Below are positions 7,687 to 17,235 of a stretch of DNA of 42,270 bases, piece by piece. Each line of letters starts with the position of its first letter. Position 1 is the first letter of the stretch. Where the stretch lies: positions 1 through 42,270 of the forward strand of contig JAFVGK010000143.1 in the NCBI GenBank assembly GCA_017475035.1, given 5' to 3'. A program made the position numbers and the translations under genes. The notes under the pieces are model-generated. The model was not told the DNA's origin. It searched no databases and was given only the letters and a program-made list of their open reading frames with translations. This stretch comes from Blautia sp. GTDB lineage: Bacteria > Bacillota > Clostridia > Lachnospirales > Lachnospiraceae.

Positions 7687-8700
7687 ATGATTAAACTTAA
7701 TAATATCGTTGTACAGTTTGATGATTTCACCGCACTGCATGGCATCAATGTCCACGTGAAGGAAGGAGAGTTTTTCACTTTCCTTGGGCCGTCAGGCTGC
7801 GGTAAGACGACGACCCTGCGTACCATCACCGGTTTTATAGAACCGACCTCGGGACAGGTGGTCATGAAGGATAAAGATATAACCCATGTGCCCATTGAAG
7901 ACAGGGATATTGGCATTGTCTTTCAGAGCTACGCGCTGTTTCCGACGATGACGGTACGAGACAACATTGCTTTCGGACTGAAAATTAAGAAAATGAAAAA
8001 ACCGGAGATTGACCGGAAGGTACGTGAGATTGCCTCAAAGGTTGATTTATCGGAGGAACAGCTCGCAAAGGCCGTATCCCAGCTGTCCGGCGGACAGCAG
8101 CAGCGTGTGGCGATTGCCAGGGCGCTGGTGACGGATCCTGCGATTATCTGTATGGATGAACCATTGTCCAACCTGGATGCCAAGCTTCGTGTGCAGCTGC
8201 GGAACGAACTGAAAAAGATGCAGAAGGATTTCGGCATTACCACAATCTATGTCACCCATGACCAGGAAGAAGCCCTGACCCTTTCCGACCGGATTGCGGT
8301 ATTCAATAAGGGAGTCATCGAACAGATCGGGACTCCAAATGAGGTATACAACCATTCCGCGACGGAGTTTGTCTGCAATTTTATCGGTGATATCAATTTC
8401 CTTTGCCCGGAAGTGGTAAAGAAGCTTGCAGATCAGGGCGCGAAAGTTGATCCGGCCAATCACAATTATATCCGCCTTGAGAGAGTACACGTCAACACGG
8501 AGCCTCTGCAGTCACAGGTATCTTTCGAAGGCAAGGTGGAGAGCAGGGAATACTACGGGCTGTATATTAAATATGTCATTGACATCGGCCCGCAGATGAT
8601 CAAGGTGATCGAAAAAAATGACGGTGTTCGCATTTATGAGGAAGGCCAGCCGCTGAAAGTCGTAATTGATCCTGTGGATATCATGGCCTATCCGGCTTAA
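7687..8700 (+). CDS. ABC transporter ATP-binding protein (PotA/FbpC-like)
   Basis: This is the cytosolic ATPase of the importer whose binding protein is at 6003 and permease at 8723. It is 337 aa. Walker A GPSGCGKTT (34-42), signature LSGGQQQRVAIARAL, Walker B IICMDEPLSNLDA and the switch histidine in VTHDQEEAL are all present. The C-terminal ~90 residues form a TOBE-like regulatory domain of the polyamine/iron/maltose importer class. The start ATG follows a purine-rich TGAGGG. It is separated from the binding-protein gene by a terminator and 460 bp of repeats, and continues with only 22 bp to the permease gene. Confidence 0.9.
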   Translation: MIKLNNIVVQFDDFTALHGINVHVKEGEFFTFLGPSGCGKTTTLRTITGFIEPTSGQVVMKDKDITHVPIEDRDIGIVFQSYALFPTMTVRDNIAFGLKIKKMKKPEIDRKVREIASKVDLSEEQLAKAVSQLSGGQQQRVAIARALVTDPAIICMDEPLSNLDAKLRVQLRNELKKMQKDFGITTIYVTHDQEEALTLSDRIAVFNKGVIEQIGTPNEVYNHSATEFVCNFIGDINFLCPEVVKKLADQGAKVDPANHNYIRLERVHVNTEPLQSQVSFEGKVESREYYGLYIKYVIDIGPQMIKVIEKNDGVRIYEEGQPLKVVIDPVDIMAYPA

Positions 8701-8722
8701 CCGAAAGAGGGGAGGCGGTCAG

Positions 8723-10618
8723 ATGAATACGAGAGCTAGAAAACGACAGAGAAATATGTGGATTCTCCGTATTTTGGGCATTGGGTTTTTCGCCTATCTT
8801 TTCTTTGGCTTTATGCTTATGCCCTGTCTGAATACACTGTTAAGTATCTTCCGCGCGAAAAACGCCGCGGGAGAGACCGATCCTTTTGCCGTCATCCGCT
8901 TTTTCTTCGCCGGGAATATGCGCAAGTATGTGTGGAATTCGCTGAAGCTGGCACTCTGTCTGGTGGTTACCGTTAATATTGTCGGTATCTCCATCGTTCT
9001 TCTGACAGAGTATTTTGACATCAAAGGCGCGAAAATCCTTCGTCTCGGATATATGACGACACTGATTTATTCCGGTGTAGCCCTTGTTACCGGATACCTG
9101 TTTTTATACGCTCCGGACGGGATTCTTACCACGGCGGTCGCCAATGCTTTTCCGGGCTTTGACAAAAGCTGGTTTACGGGATTTCGGGCGGTTTTGTTTA
9201 CCATGACCTTTGCCTGTACCAGCAATCACGCACTGTTTCTGCGGAACGCGATCCGGGGGATTGACTATAATACTGTGGAAGCAGCAAGAAATATGGGCGC
9301 AAAGCCTTTCAAGGTTCTGAGAAAGGTGGTTTTCCCCACCCTGATCCCGACAATGTTTTCCCTGACAGTCATGACCTTTATCACCGGTCTTTGCGCCATG
9401 TCCGCGCCGACTTTGCTGGGTTATGATTCGATCAATCCTGAAATTGTCCGTCTTGCCGGTTCTTCTGCGGCGGACGAGGCTTTCCCGCAGGCCAGGGCGG
9501 CTTTATTGTCCATTATTCTGGCTATGTTCACGATTATTCTGCTTACGACGCTTTCCGCCTATGAGAGAAGAGGACATTATCTTTCCGTATCCAAGACGAA
9601 AGCAAAGCTTGTAAAACAGAAAATCACAAACCCCGCGGCAAATGTTCTGGCGCATATTTATGCCTATGTTCTGTTTGTGATCTATATGACACCCGTAGTG
9701 ATGATCGTGATTTTTTCTTTCCAGACCTATGGGGCGATCCGCATGAAAAAGCTGGATCTGTCACAGTGGACATTTATTAATTTCTTTGGAAAGCAGGATT
9801 ATGAGTATATGACAAACCGGGGGAAATATAAGCTGCGTGAAGGCGCGATTTCCGGTGTGTTTTCCAACGAGGCTACATTAGGCGGCATTAAGCTGAGCTT
9901 CATACTTTCTGCCATTGCCGCTGCGATGGCCTGTGTCATTGTCGTAATGGCCTGCAATTATATTTTCAAACACCGTAAGGAAAAATCCGGAGTGGCGCTG
10001 GAGTATGCCCTGCTTTTCCCGTGGCTCCTGCCGACGATCCTGATCTGCTACTCATACAGATCCTTCTTTAACAGCAACAATGTCTGGTATGTCGGGAATA
10101 TGAACCTTTATTATGCCCAGCGGGTCCGGATGCTGATCGTGATGGCTTATACGGTGACGAAGCTGCCTTTCTCCCTGAGAATGATCAAGGCATCCTTCTA
10201 TATGATTGACGAGGAGCTGGAGGATGCTGCCAGAAATCTGGGCTCGTCCCCGATAAGGACTTTTCTGAGGGTAAAACTGCCTATTATTCTGCCCAGTGTT
10301 CTGGCTGTGTTTGCTTTGAATTTTAATGCTTTGTTTACAGAGTATGATATGTCCGCAACCTTTGCAAGCTCCTACGGCACGAGCTATGCCATGGTGATCC
10401 AGGCAATGTGCCGGGAGGAAGGCCTGTACGGATATAATGTCAATGCCAGCGGGAGACGATGCGCGTCGACGGTTTTTATTATGCTGGTTTCCGGACTGAT
10501 CCTTTACCTTGTGTATGGCGTCGGCGCCAGGGATCTGGAAGAACGACTGGAAATCCGTAAAAGAAGGAAGGAACGGCTGGCCAGACTGCTGCCGCACAGG
10601 AAAAAGAATGATCCGTAA
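8723..10618 (+). CDS. Fused two-domain ABC permease (FbpB-like)
   Basis: This inner-membrane protein (631 aa) forms the whole translocation pore as a single chain. It has two homologous permease halves of about six segments each. Each half carries the EAA coupling loop that contacts the ATPase: EAARNMGAKPFKVLRK in the first half and DAARNLGSSPIRTFLR in the second. I chose the ATG at 8723 because GGGGAGG lies 10 bases upstream; upstream in-frame ATGs fall within the ATPase gene. Fused permeases are typical of ferric-iron and related importers rather than of the PotB/PotC polyamine systems, so iron is somewhat favoured. This remains an inference. Confidence 0.88.
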   Translation: MNTRARKRQRNMWILRILGIGFFAYLFFGFMLMPCLNTLLSIFRAKNAAGETDPFAVIRFFFAGNMRKYVWNSLKLALCLVVTVNIVGISIVLLTEYFDIKGAKILRLGYMTTLIYSGVALVTGYLFLYAPDGILTTAVANAFPGFDKSWFTGFRAVLFTMTFACTSNHALFLRNAIRGIDYNTVEAARNMGAKPFKVLRKVVFPTLIPTMFSLTVMTFITGLCAMSAPTLLGYDSINPEIVRLAGSSAADEAFPQARAALLSIILAMFTIILLTTLSAYERRGHYLSVSKTKAKLVKQKITNPAANVLAHIYAYVLFVIYMTPVVMIVIFSFQTYGAIRMKKLDLSQWTFINFFGKQDYEYMTNRGKYKLREGAISGVFSNEATLGGIKLSFILSAIAAAMACVIVVMACNYIFKHRKEKSGVALEYALLFPWLLPTILICYSYRSFFNSNNVWYVGNMNLYYAQRVRMLIVMAYTVTKLPFSLRMIKASFYMIDEELEDAARNLGSSPIRTFLRVKLPIILPSVLAVFALNFNALFTEYDMSATFASSYGTSYAMVIQAMCREEGLYGYNVNASGRRCASTVFIMLVSGLILYLVYGVGARDLEERLEIRKRRKERLARLLPHRKKNDP

Positions 10619-10658
10619 AAAATCCTGACCTTGGTTAAACAGAAAGGAAGCTCCGGAA

Positions 10659-11567
10659 ATGACATTACTGCAGCTGAAATATGCCGTTACGGTGGCGAAA
10701 ACCTCATCAATGAATGAAGCGGCGAGGCGATTGTTTATTTCTCAGCCAAGTCTTTCCACTGCGATCAAGGAGCTGGAAGAGGAGATTGGCGTATCCCTGT
10801 TTATCCGATCCAATCGAGGCATTCAGGTTACTCCCGAGGGGGAAGAGTTTTTAGGATACGCCAGGCAGGTCCTGGAGCAATCAGAGCTGATCGAAGCAAG
10901 ATATATCTCCCGGGAAACAATGAAAAAGAAATTCAGCGTCTCGATGCAGCATTATACATTCGCGGTCAGCGCTTTTGTCAAGCTTGTACAGCAGTTCGGA
11001 ATGGAGGAATATGAGTTTGCTGTCCGGGAGACGCGCACGTATGATGTGATCGAGGATGTCCGGAGCTTCCGCAGCGAAATCGGGATCTTATATCTGAATG
11101 ACTTTAACCATAAGGTCTTGACAAAACTTTTTTCAGAGTATAATCTGGAATTCCATCCTCTGCTGACCTGCGGGATTTATGCCTACATGTGGAAGGGACA
11201 CCCCCTTGCCGGCAGGGAAGCGGTTTCTCTGGAGGAGCTGTCGGAATACCCCTGCCTTGCTTTTGACCAGGGACGGAATAATTCCTTCTATTTTGCCGAG
11301 GAGGTATTGAGCACCTATGATTACAAGCGGCTGATCCGTGCGACAGACCGGGCGACCCTGTTAAACCTGATGGTAGGGTTAAATGCTTATACGCTCTGCT
11401 CGGGCATTATCTGTGAAGAACTGAACGGGAATGAGTATTGCGCGGTAAAGCTGGACAGTGACGAGAGGATGACGATCGGATACATCGCAAGGAAAGGCTC
11501 CTCCTTAAGTCCCCTCGGCCAGATGTACCTGGAAGAGGTAAAAAAGTTTCAGGAAACAAAATCATAA
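10659..11567 (+). CDS. LysR-family transcriptional regulator
   Basis: This is a DNA-binding regulator with an effector domain, 302 aa, the normal LTTR length. The N-terminal winged helix-turn-helix (about 1-60) contains the classic SMNEAARRLFISQPSLSTAI stretch. The rest is the two-lobed substrate-binding domain. AAAGGAAG lies 9 bases upstream of the ATG. It sits between the importer operon (40 bp upstream) and metN (15 bp downstream), all co-directional. It could therefore control either system; the tight spacing to metN favours co-transcription with metNI. The inducer is unknown. Confidence 0.92.
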   Translation: MTLLQLKYAVTVAKTSSMNEAARRLFISQPSLSTAIKELEEEIGVSLFIRSNRGIQVTPEGEEFLGYARQVLEQSELIEARYISRETMKKKFSVSMQHYTFAVSAFVKLVQQFGMEEYEFAVRETRTYDVIEDVRSFRSEIGILYLNDFNHKVLTKLFSEYNLEFHPLLTCGIYAYMWKGHPLAGREAVSLEELSEYPCLAFDQGRNNSFYFAEEVLSTYDYKRLIRATDRATLLNLMVGLNAYTLCSGIICEELNGNEYCAVKLDSDERMTIGYIARKGSSLSPLGQMYLEEVKKFQETKS

Positions 11568-11582
11568 CAGGAAGGCGAAGGT

Positions 11583-12605
11583 ATGTCTGCAATTGTCATA
11601 GAAAATGTGAGCAAAACCTTTACAACCAAAGACGGTTCTGTGGAGGCTTTGAAAAATGTCAGTATTTCCATTGAAAAAGGAGATATTTTCGGCATTATCG
11701 GTATGTCCGGCGCAGGAAAAAGCACGTTGGTCCGCTGTATCAATTTTCTTGAGATCCCTACGGAGGGGCGTGTCCTGATAGAGGGAAAATCCCTGAGCGA
11801 GTATTCCGAACGTGAGCTTCGGAAGGAAAGGGAAAACATCGGCATGATTTTCCAGCATTTCAATCTGCTGATGCAGAAAAATGTTCTGGAAAATGTCTGC
11901 TTTCCTCTTTACATACAGGGAAAGAAAAGATCGGAAGCGAGAAAACGCGCGGCAGAGCTTTTGGAGATCGTCGGTCTCTCCGATAAGCAGAAGGCATATC
12001 CGGCACAGTTGTCAGGCGGTCAGAAACAGCGTGTCGCAATCGCGCGGGCGCTGGCGACAAATCCGAAGATTCTGCTGTGCGATGAAGCGACCAGCGCGCT
12101 GGACCCGCAGACAACCTCGTCTATTCTTGCCTTACTGAAGGAGATTAATGAGAAATTTCATATAACCATTGTCATTATTACGCATCAGATGTCCGTGGTG
12201 AGAGAAATCTGTACGCATGTAGCGATCCTGAAGGAAGGGGTTGTGCGTGAGCAGGGTACGGTAGAGGACATTTTCAGCCAGCCGAAGTCCGATGTGGCAA
12301 AAGAGCTTATTCTGACTGACCGGGGTTCTGATGTGGATGATCAGGCGCCGAAGGTGCAGGATGAAATTCTCGGCGGCGAAAAGATCCGTATCGTCTATTC
12401 GGAGAATTCTGCCTTTGAGCCTGTGATTGCCAATATGATCCTGACCTTTAAGGAGCCGGTTAATATTCTGCGTGCCGATACCAAAAATGTCGGCGGCGTG
12501 GCGAAGGGGGAGATGATCCTGCAGTTCATGCAGGGCAGTCAGGATGTGGCGGCTATGAAGGAGTATCTTCTGGAGCGCGGTTTAACGGTAGGGGAGGTGG
12601 ACTGA
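11583..12605 (+). CDS. metN: Methionine ABC transporter ATP-binding protein
   Basis: This is the ATPase subunit of the D/L-methionine importer MetNIQ, 340 aa. Walker A GMSGAGKST (40-48), signature LSGGQKQRVAIARAL and Walker B ILLCDEATSALDP are clear. The C-terminal ~75 residues (from about 265) form the NIL domain. In this family that domain binds methionine and inhibits transport when internal methionine is high. GGAAGGCGAAGG provides the ribosome site. The stop overlaps the metI start by one base (TGATG), so translation is likely coupled. Confidence 0.95.
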   Translation: MSAIVIENVSKTFTTKDGSVEALKNVSISIEKGDIFGIIGMSGAGKSTLVRCINFLEIPTEGRVLIEGKSLSEYSERELRKERENIGMIFQHFNLLMQKNVLENVCFPLYIQGKKRSEARKRAAELLEIVGLSDKQKAYPAQLSGGQKQRVAIARALATNPKILLCDEATSALDPQTTSSILALLKEINEKFHITIVIITHQMSVVREICTHVAILKEGVVREQGTVEDIFSQPKSDVAKELILTDRGSDVDDQAPKVQDEILGGEKIRIVYSENSAFEPVIANMILTFKEPVNILRADTKNVGGVAKGEMILQFMQGSQDVAAMKEYLLERGLTVGEVD

Positions 12606-13270
12606 TGTTTTCATTTACACCGCAGGTAACGAAAATGATTCTTGTCGGCGTGAGGGAGACACTGCAGATGACTGTCATTTCTACGATGTTCGGGTATCTG
12701 TTTGGCCTGCCTCTGGGAATTTGCCTCACGGTGACCGGTAAGGAGGGACTGCGTCCCAATGCTGTGATTTATAAGATTCTGGATGTGATCACTAATATTT
12801 TCCGAAGCATACCTTTTTTGATTTTGCTGATCCTGATTATTCCTCTGACACGTTTTCTGGTTGGCAAGAGCTATGGTACCTGGGCGACGATTGTTCCTCT
12901 GTCCATTGCAGCGATTCCCTTCATCGGCAGGATGGTGGAATCCTCTCTCAATGAGGTGGATGCCGGTGTGATCGAGGCTGCCCGTTCCATGGGGGCAGAT
13001 AATACCCGGATTGTCCTGAAGGTCATGCTCGTAGAAGCCAGAACATCACTGATTTCCGGCGCGACGATCGCTACGGGAACCATTCTCGGCTATTCCGCTA
13101 TGGCCGGCACCGTCGGAGGCGGTGGTCTGGGAGACATTGCGATTCGTTATGGGTATTACCGTTATGAGTCGGATATCATGATTGTGACCGTGGTTCTGCT
13201 TGTGGTTCTGGTACAGCTTTTCCAGACCATCGGGACCATACTGGCGAACAAGCTGGATAAGCGAAAATAG
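12605..13270 (+). CDS. metI: Methionine ABC transporter permease
   Basis: This is the membrane subunit of MetNIQ, 221 aa, the usual length, with five predicted hydrophobic segments. The EAA loop EAARSMGADNTRIVLKVM contacts MetN. It starts at the ATG overlapping the metN stop. The GYSAMAGTVGGGGLGD stretch in the last third is typical of MetI. Confidence 0.95.
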   Translation: MFSFTPQVTKMILVGVRETLQMTVISTMFGYLFGLPLGICLTVTGKEGLRPNAVIYKILDVITNIFRSIPFLILLILIIPLTRFLVGKSYGTWATIVPLSIAAIPFIGRMVESSLNEVDAGVIEAARSMGADNTRIVLKVMLVEARTSLISGATIATGTILGYSAMAGTVGGGGLGDIAIRYGYYRYESDIMIVTVVLLVVLVQLFQTIGTILANKLDKRK

Positions 13271-13319
13271 AACAATCTGGTTATAGGTAAAAACTATAGC
13301 GGGCGAGCGGTTATTCCAA

Positions 13320-13349
13320 TTACCACTTTTCCTGTAAAAATGATATAGT
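13320..13349 (+). promoter_or_regulatory. Candidate metQ promoter with overlapping dyad
   Basis: TTACCA (13320-13325), an 18-bp spacer and TATAGT (13344-13349). The -10 box sits inside the palindrome ATGATATAGTATCAT (13340-13354), which could be an operator. This would give metQ its own transcript, separate from metNI. Confidence 0.5.
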
Positions 13350-13412
13350 ATCATCTCGAAGGGAGACGGAGACAGCAATGACGGACAGCAAAGCCGTTTC
13401 CTTCTGAGAGTT

Positions 13413-13434
13413 GACAGGAGAAGCATCTCTTGTC
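13413..13434 (+). promoter_or_regulatory. Leader hairpin upstream of metQ
   Basis: GACAGGAGA (13413-13421) pairs with TCTCTTGTC (13426-13434) with one G-U pair. An outer CTGA/TCAG pair can extend the stem, and AGCTTTT follows. A second perfect hairpin, CGGTCAC-TTTA-GTGACCG, lies at 13582-13599, 33 bp before the start codon. No S-box (SAM-I) or T-box consensus is visible. The pair could act as an attenuator or stabilise the metQ mRNA. Confidence 0.45.
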
Positions 13435-13631
13435 AGCTTTTCAGGCATCCGTTTACAGCTCGGTCCGGAGCGCGGACTTTACGCAGAATCTGTGAGGCTG
13501 AGATGACATCATTCTTTGAACGATTGACACATCGGCAGCCGCAGGAGCGCGCAGCGCGGATTTTGCGAATGCCGTTGGTATCGGTCACTTTAGTGACCGC
13601 ACAGGTCGAGATTTTTAAAAGGAGGTTTATT

Positions 13632-14447
13632 ATGAAAAAGTATTTGGCAGCAGCTTTGATCGGTACTCTTGCCGCAGGTATTTTCAGCACGGCAGCTTTT
13701 GCCGATGAAACGATCACGATCGCGGCATCCGCCACGCCTCATGCGGAGATTTTGGAGCAGGCGGCTCCGATTCTTGCCGAACAGGGCTACACTCTGGATG
13801 TCACTGTTTTTGAAGATTACGTACAGCCGAACCTTGTCGTAGAGAGCGGCGACTTTGACGCGAATTATTTCCAGCATATCCCTTATCTGGACAGCTTCAA
13901 TGAAGAGCAGGGCACACATCTTGTAAATGCCGGCGGCATCCACTATGAGCCCTTTGGCATTTATCCCGGAAAGAAGAGCAGTCTGGATGAGATCGCTGAA
14001 GGCGATGAGATTGCGGTGCCGAACGATACAACCAATGAGGCGAGAGCGCTTCTGCTTCTTCAGGATAACAGAATCCTTACCCTGGCAGAGGGTGTCGGCC
14101 TGACCGCAACGGTCAATGATATTGTTGAGAATCCATACAATGTAAAGATCATCGAGCTGGAGGCAGCCCAGGTAGCCCGTGTTGTGGACGATGCGGCTTT
14201 CGTTGTCCTGAACGGCAACTATGCTATGGAAGCAGGCTTCATTGTCAGCAAAGACGCCATCGCTTATGAGGCTTCTGATTCCGAGGCAGCTAAGACTTAT
14301 GTGAATGTCATTGCGGTCAAGGAAGGTAATGAAGAAACCGATAAGATTAAGGCCCTTGTGGAAGTACTGAAATCCGACGCAATCGTGGATTATATCAATG
14401 ATACGTACGAAGGCGCGGTTATTCCGTTTGTTGAAGAGGAAGAATAA
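13632..14447 (+). CDS. metQ: Methionine-binding protein (MetQ/NlpA family)
   Basis: This is the extracytoplasmic methionine receptor that delivers substrate to MetNI, 271 aa. A signal peptide of about 24 residues ends at AAFA-DE, a signal-peptidase-I type site. There is no lipobox cysteine, although MetQ of monoderm bacteria is normally a lipoprotein. The lipoprotein-9 fold is recognisable from SATPHAEILEQAAPIL, YVQPNLVVESGDFDANYFQH and the GGIHYEPFGIYP block. I chose the ATG at 13632 because AGGAGG lies 7 bases upstream and the signal peptide starts there. It is followed by a terminator at 14471. Confidence 0.92.
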   Translation: MKKYLAAALIGTLAAGIFSTAAFADETITIAASATPHAEILEQAAPILAEQGYTLDVTVFEDYVQPNLVVESGDFDANYFQHIPYLDSFNEEQGTHLVNAGGIHYEPFGIYPGKKSSLDEIAEGDEIAVPNDTTNEARALLLLQDNRILTLAEGVGLTATVNDIVENPYNVKIIELEAAQVARVVDDAAFVVLNGNYAMEAGFIVSKDAIAYEASDSEAAKTYVNVIAVKEGNEETDKIKALVEVLKSDAIVDYINDTYEGAVIPFVEEEE

Positions 14448-14470
14448 AAACGATTCTTGAAAGAAAATGA

Positions 14471-14515
14471 TGAGGCGGGGATATTTTCCGGCGGGAGTAT
14501 CCTCGTCTCATTTTG
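14471..14515 (+). terminator. Rho-independent terminator after metQ
   Basis: A 14-bp stem (14471-14484 with 14499-14512, two G-U pairs), a 14-nt loop, then a short T run. Confidence 0.8.
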
Positions 14516-14523
14516 TGCGCTGT

Positions 14524-14681
14524 AAGGATTGCCACGTAAATAAATGGATCAATTCTCACGTCTGAATCACTGTATGCTTCGTTGTCGTCGGTCGTCGATG
14601 CCCGCATCGACTTCCTCCTCCGCCTTGCCTGCAGTGATTTATCCTGTGAGACTTGTTCCATTTCTTTTCGCAGCTAGCCTA
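14524..14681 (-). repeat. Repeat B, copy 1 (near-identical inverse of 21701-21857)
   Basis: Read on the minus strand this is almost the same sequence as 21701-21857. The central ~130 bp differ at only a few positions. Both contain long arms with partial self-complementarity, for example AAATGGA...TCCATTT and CACTG...CAGTG. It fills most of the gap between metQ and iorA and has no coding potential I can support. Confidence 0.9.
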
Positions 14682-14706
14682 AGAATCTGTGCAAAATAAA
14701 AAAGCT

Positions 14707-14735
14707 ATTTACTTTAATGCATTGACGTGATAAAA
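14707..14735 (+). promoter_or_regulatory. Candidate iorAB promoter
   Basis: TTTACT (14707-14712), a 17-bp spacer and TAAAAT (14730-14735), 45 bp before the iorA ATG and just outside repeat B. Confidence 0.5.
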
Positions 14736-14780
14736 TAGACGCATTGTACAAAACTGCGTGACAGGAGGAGTGAATATAGA

Positions 14781-16520
14781 ATGAAACAATTGATGCTGGG
14801 CAACAAAGCTGTTGCCCGTGGGCTTTATGAGGCAGGTGTCTGCATGATCTCCAGTTATCCCGGCACACCGAGTACGGAGATCACCGAGGAAGCGGCGAAG
14901 TATGACGAGATTTACTGTGAATGGGCACCGAATGAAAAGGTAGCTCTGGAGTCTGCGTTTGGAGCATGCCTTTCCGGCCGACGCGCGTTTTGCGCTATGA
15001 AGCATGTAGGACTGAATGTTGCCGCAGATCCTTTGTATACCATGTCCTATACCGGCGTAAATGCCGGCCTGGTTATCGGCGTAGCGGATGACGCAGGGAT
15101 GCATTCTTCCCAGAACGAACAGGACAGCCGTCATCATGCGATCGCGGCCAAGGTGCCGATGCTGGAGCCGTCTGACTCTGCGGAAGCTTTGGAATTTGCG
15201 AAGCTGGCTTATGAAATATCTGAGGAATATGATACGCCTGTGCTGATTAAAATGTGCACACGTGTTGCCCATTCCCAGTCGATTGTAGAGCCGGGGGAGC
15301 GGGAGGTTCCGATTAAGCCCTATGAGAAGAATATCGGAAAATATGTCATGATGCCGGGGAACGCAAAGCGCCGTCATCCCTTTGTGGAGGAGAGGACAAA
15401 GGCTCTGACCGAATATGCGGAAACCGCGCCTGTCAACCGGATCGAGATGGGCGGCACAGAACTGGGCATTATTACGGCTTCCACCTCTTATCAGTATGTA
15501 AAAGAAGTTTTTGGAGACAGCGTCAGCGTCCTGAAGCTCGGCATGGCAAATCCTCTTCCGGAAAAGCTGATCCGGGATTTTGCTTCCAAAGTTGACCGGC
15601 TCGTCGTAGTCGAGGAGCTGGATCCTGTCATCGAAACCCATGTCAGAAAACTTGGCATTCAGGTTTCAGGCAAGGATATCCTTCCTATGGTGGATGAATT
15701 TTCACAGAACCTGATTGCGAAGGCTTTGGGCGGTGAAGTTCATGCCGGCCGCGCGCTGGATGAGTCGATTCCGGTGCGGCCTCCTGTTATGTGCGCGGGA
15801 TGTCCCCACAGAGGGCTTTTCTTTACCCTGAAGAAAAATAACTGTACCGTACTGGGAGATATCGGCTGCTATACATTAGGAGCCGTGCAGCCCCTCGCCG
15901 CGATGGAAATGACTTTGTGCATGGGCGCTTCCATCGGAACCCTTCATGGCTTTAATAAGATGCTCGGCAGTGAGAGCGAGGGCAAAACCGTCGCCGTGAT
16001 CGGTGATTCCACGTTTGTGCATTCCGGCATGACCGGTCTGGCGAATGTAGCCTACAATCAGTCCAATTCGACGATCATCATTCTTGATAATTCGATTACC
16101 GGCATGACCGGTCATCAGCAGAATCCGACCACGGGATACAACATCAAAGGGGATCCGGCCGGAAAGATTGACCTGGAATCCCTGTGCCGCGCGATGGGCT
16201 TTGAACGCGTGCGTGTCGTCGATCCTTATGATCTGGCACAGTGCGATGAAGTCCTGAAGGAGGAGCTGGCAGCTGCCGCGCCTTCCGTGATTATTTCCAG
16301 AAGACCCTGTGCCTTGCTCAAGTACGTTAAGCATAAAGCGCCTCTGATTGTCAACGAGGAGAAGTGTATTGGGTGTAAATCCTGTATGAGGATCGGATGT
16401 CCGGCAATTTCCATGAAGAATGGAAAAGCCCGCGTAGATTCGACCCTGTGTGTCGGCTGCGGCGTGTGCAGCCAGCTGTGCAGGAAAGATGCGTTTGAAT
16501 CAACGGCAAAGGAGGCGTAA
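14781..16520 (+). CDS. iorA: Indolepyruvate:ferredoxin oxidoreductase, alpha subunit
   Basis: This is the catalytic subunit, which uses thiamine diphosphate to decarboxylate aryl pyruvates (from Trp, Phe, Tyr) to aryl-acetyl-CoA and passes electrons to ferredoxin. It is 579 aa. N-terminal pyrimidine-binding and central transketolase-like domains are followed by the TPP-binding domain (GDIGCYTLG and GDSTFVHSGMTG through LDNSITGMTGHQQNP). A C-terminal ferredoxin module carries the IOR-type cluster CX2CX2CX4CP (529-541) and a second CX2CX2CX3C (557-567). GGAGGAG precedes the ATG. iorB follows after 6 bp, with its ribosome site inside the iorA end. Confidence 0.95.
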   Translation: MKQLMLGNKAVARGLYEAGVCMISSYPGTPSTEITEEAAKYDEIYCEWAPNEKVALESAFGACLSGRRAFCAMKHVGLNVAADPLYTMSYTGVNAGLVIGVADDAGMHSSQNEQDSRHHAIAAKVPMLEPSDSAEALEFAKLAYEISEEYDTPVLIKMCTRVAHSQSIVEPGEREVPIKPYEKNIGKYVMMPGNAKRRHPFVEERTKALTEYAETAPVNRIEMGGTELGIITASTSYQYVKEVFGDSVSVLKLGMANPLPEKLIRDFASKVDRLVVVEELDPVIETHVRKLGIQVSGKDILPMVDEFSQNLIAKALGGEVHAGRALDESIPVRPPVMCAGCPHRGLFFTLKKNNCTVLGDIGCYTLGAVQPLAAMEMTLCMGASIGTLHGFNKMLGSESEGKTVAVIGDSTFVHSGMTGLANVAYNQSNSTIIILDNSITGMTGHQQNPTTGYNIKGDPAGKIDLESLCRAMGFERVRVVDPYDLAQCDEVLKEELAAAAPSVIISRRPCALLKYVKHKAPLIVNEEKCIGCKSCMRIGCPAISMKNGKARVDSTLCVGCGVCSQLCRKDAFESTAKEA

Positions 16521-16526
16521 ATACTG

Positions 16527-17099
16527 ATGGAAACAAAAAACATCATGATTGTCGGCGTCGGCGGTCAGGGATCGCTTTTGGCGAGCAAGCTGCTCGGACA
16601 TCTTTTACTCTCCCAGGGCTATGACGTCAAGGTATCCGAAGTCCATGGCATGTCCCAGCGCGGAGGCAGCGTCGTTACCTATGTGCGCTATGGCGACCGT
16701 GTCTATTCCCCGGTGATTGACCAGGGTGAGGCTGATTTTATCGTTTCTTTTGAATTGCTGGAAGCAGCCAGATGGCTTCCATACCTTAAAAAAGATGGAC
16801 AGATCGTGACCAATACCCAGCAGATGGACCCGATGCCTGTGATTACCGGGGCGGCAGAATACCCCCTGGATCTTGTGGAAAAGATGAAGGCTGCCGGTGC
16901 GAAGGTGGACGCGATGGACTGCTTAAAGCTTGCCAAGGAAGCGGGCTCTGCGAAGGCAGTGAATATTGTGCTGATGGGGAGGCTGTCTCACTACTTTGAC
17001 CTCCCCGAGGAAGCATGGATGGCTTCCCTGGAGGCAAATGTACCCGCAAAATTCCTTGAGCTGAATAAAAAAGCCTTCGCTTTAGGAAAAAACGCTTAG
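16527..17099 (+). CDS. iorB: Indolepyruvate:ferredoxin oxidoreductase, beta subunit
   Basis: This is the partner subunit of IorA, corresponding to the gamma domain of 2-oxoacid:ferredoxin oxidoreductases. It is 190 aa, the usual length. The GVGGQGSLLASKLLG start and the HGMSQRGGSVVTYVRYGD stretch are characteristic of this domain. AAGGAGG lies 13-19 bases upstream of the ATG, inside the end of iorA, so the genes are co-translated. paaK follows after 136 bp that contain only a small CCGCT-GAGG-AGCGG hairpin. Confidence 0.95.
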   Translation: METKNIMIVGVGGQGSLLASKLLGHLLLSQGYDVKVSEVHGMSQRGGSVVTYVRYGDRVYSPVIDQGEADFIVSFELLEAARWLPYLKKDGQIVTNTQQMDPMPVITGAAEYPLDLVEKMKAAGAKVDAMDCLKLAKEAGSAKAVNIVLMGRLSHYFDLPEEAWMASLEANVPAKFLELNKKAFALGKNA

Positions 17100-17235
17100 A
17101 ATCGCGGGAACAGCCCCGCTGAGGAGCGGTGATCCTGCAGCCACACGGAATCCGCTCATTTAGCACTGAAAGATTAAGATACCACATTGACCTGCATACG
17201 GACCGAAATGAAACCGGACAGAAAGGGAAAAAGTA

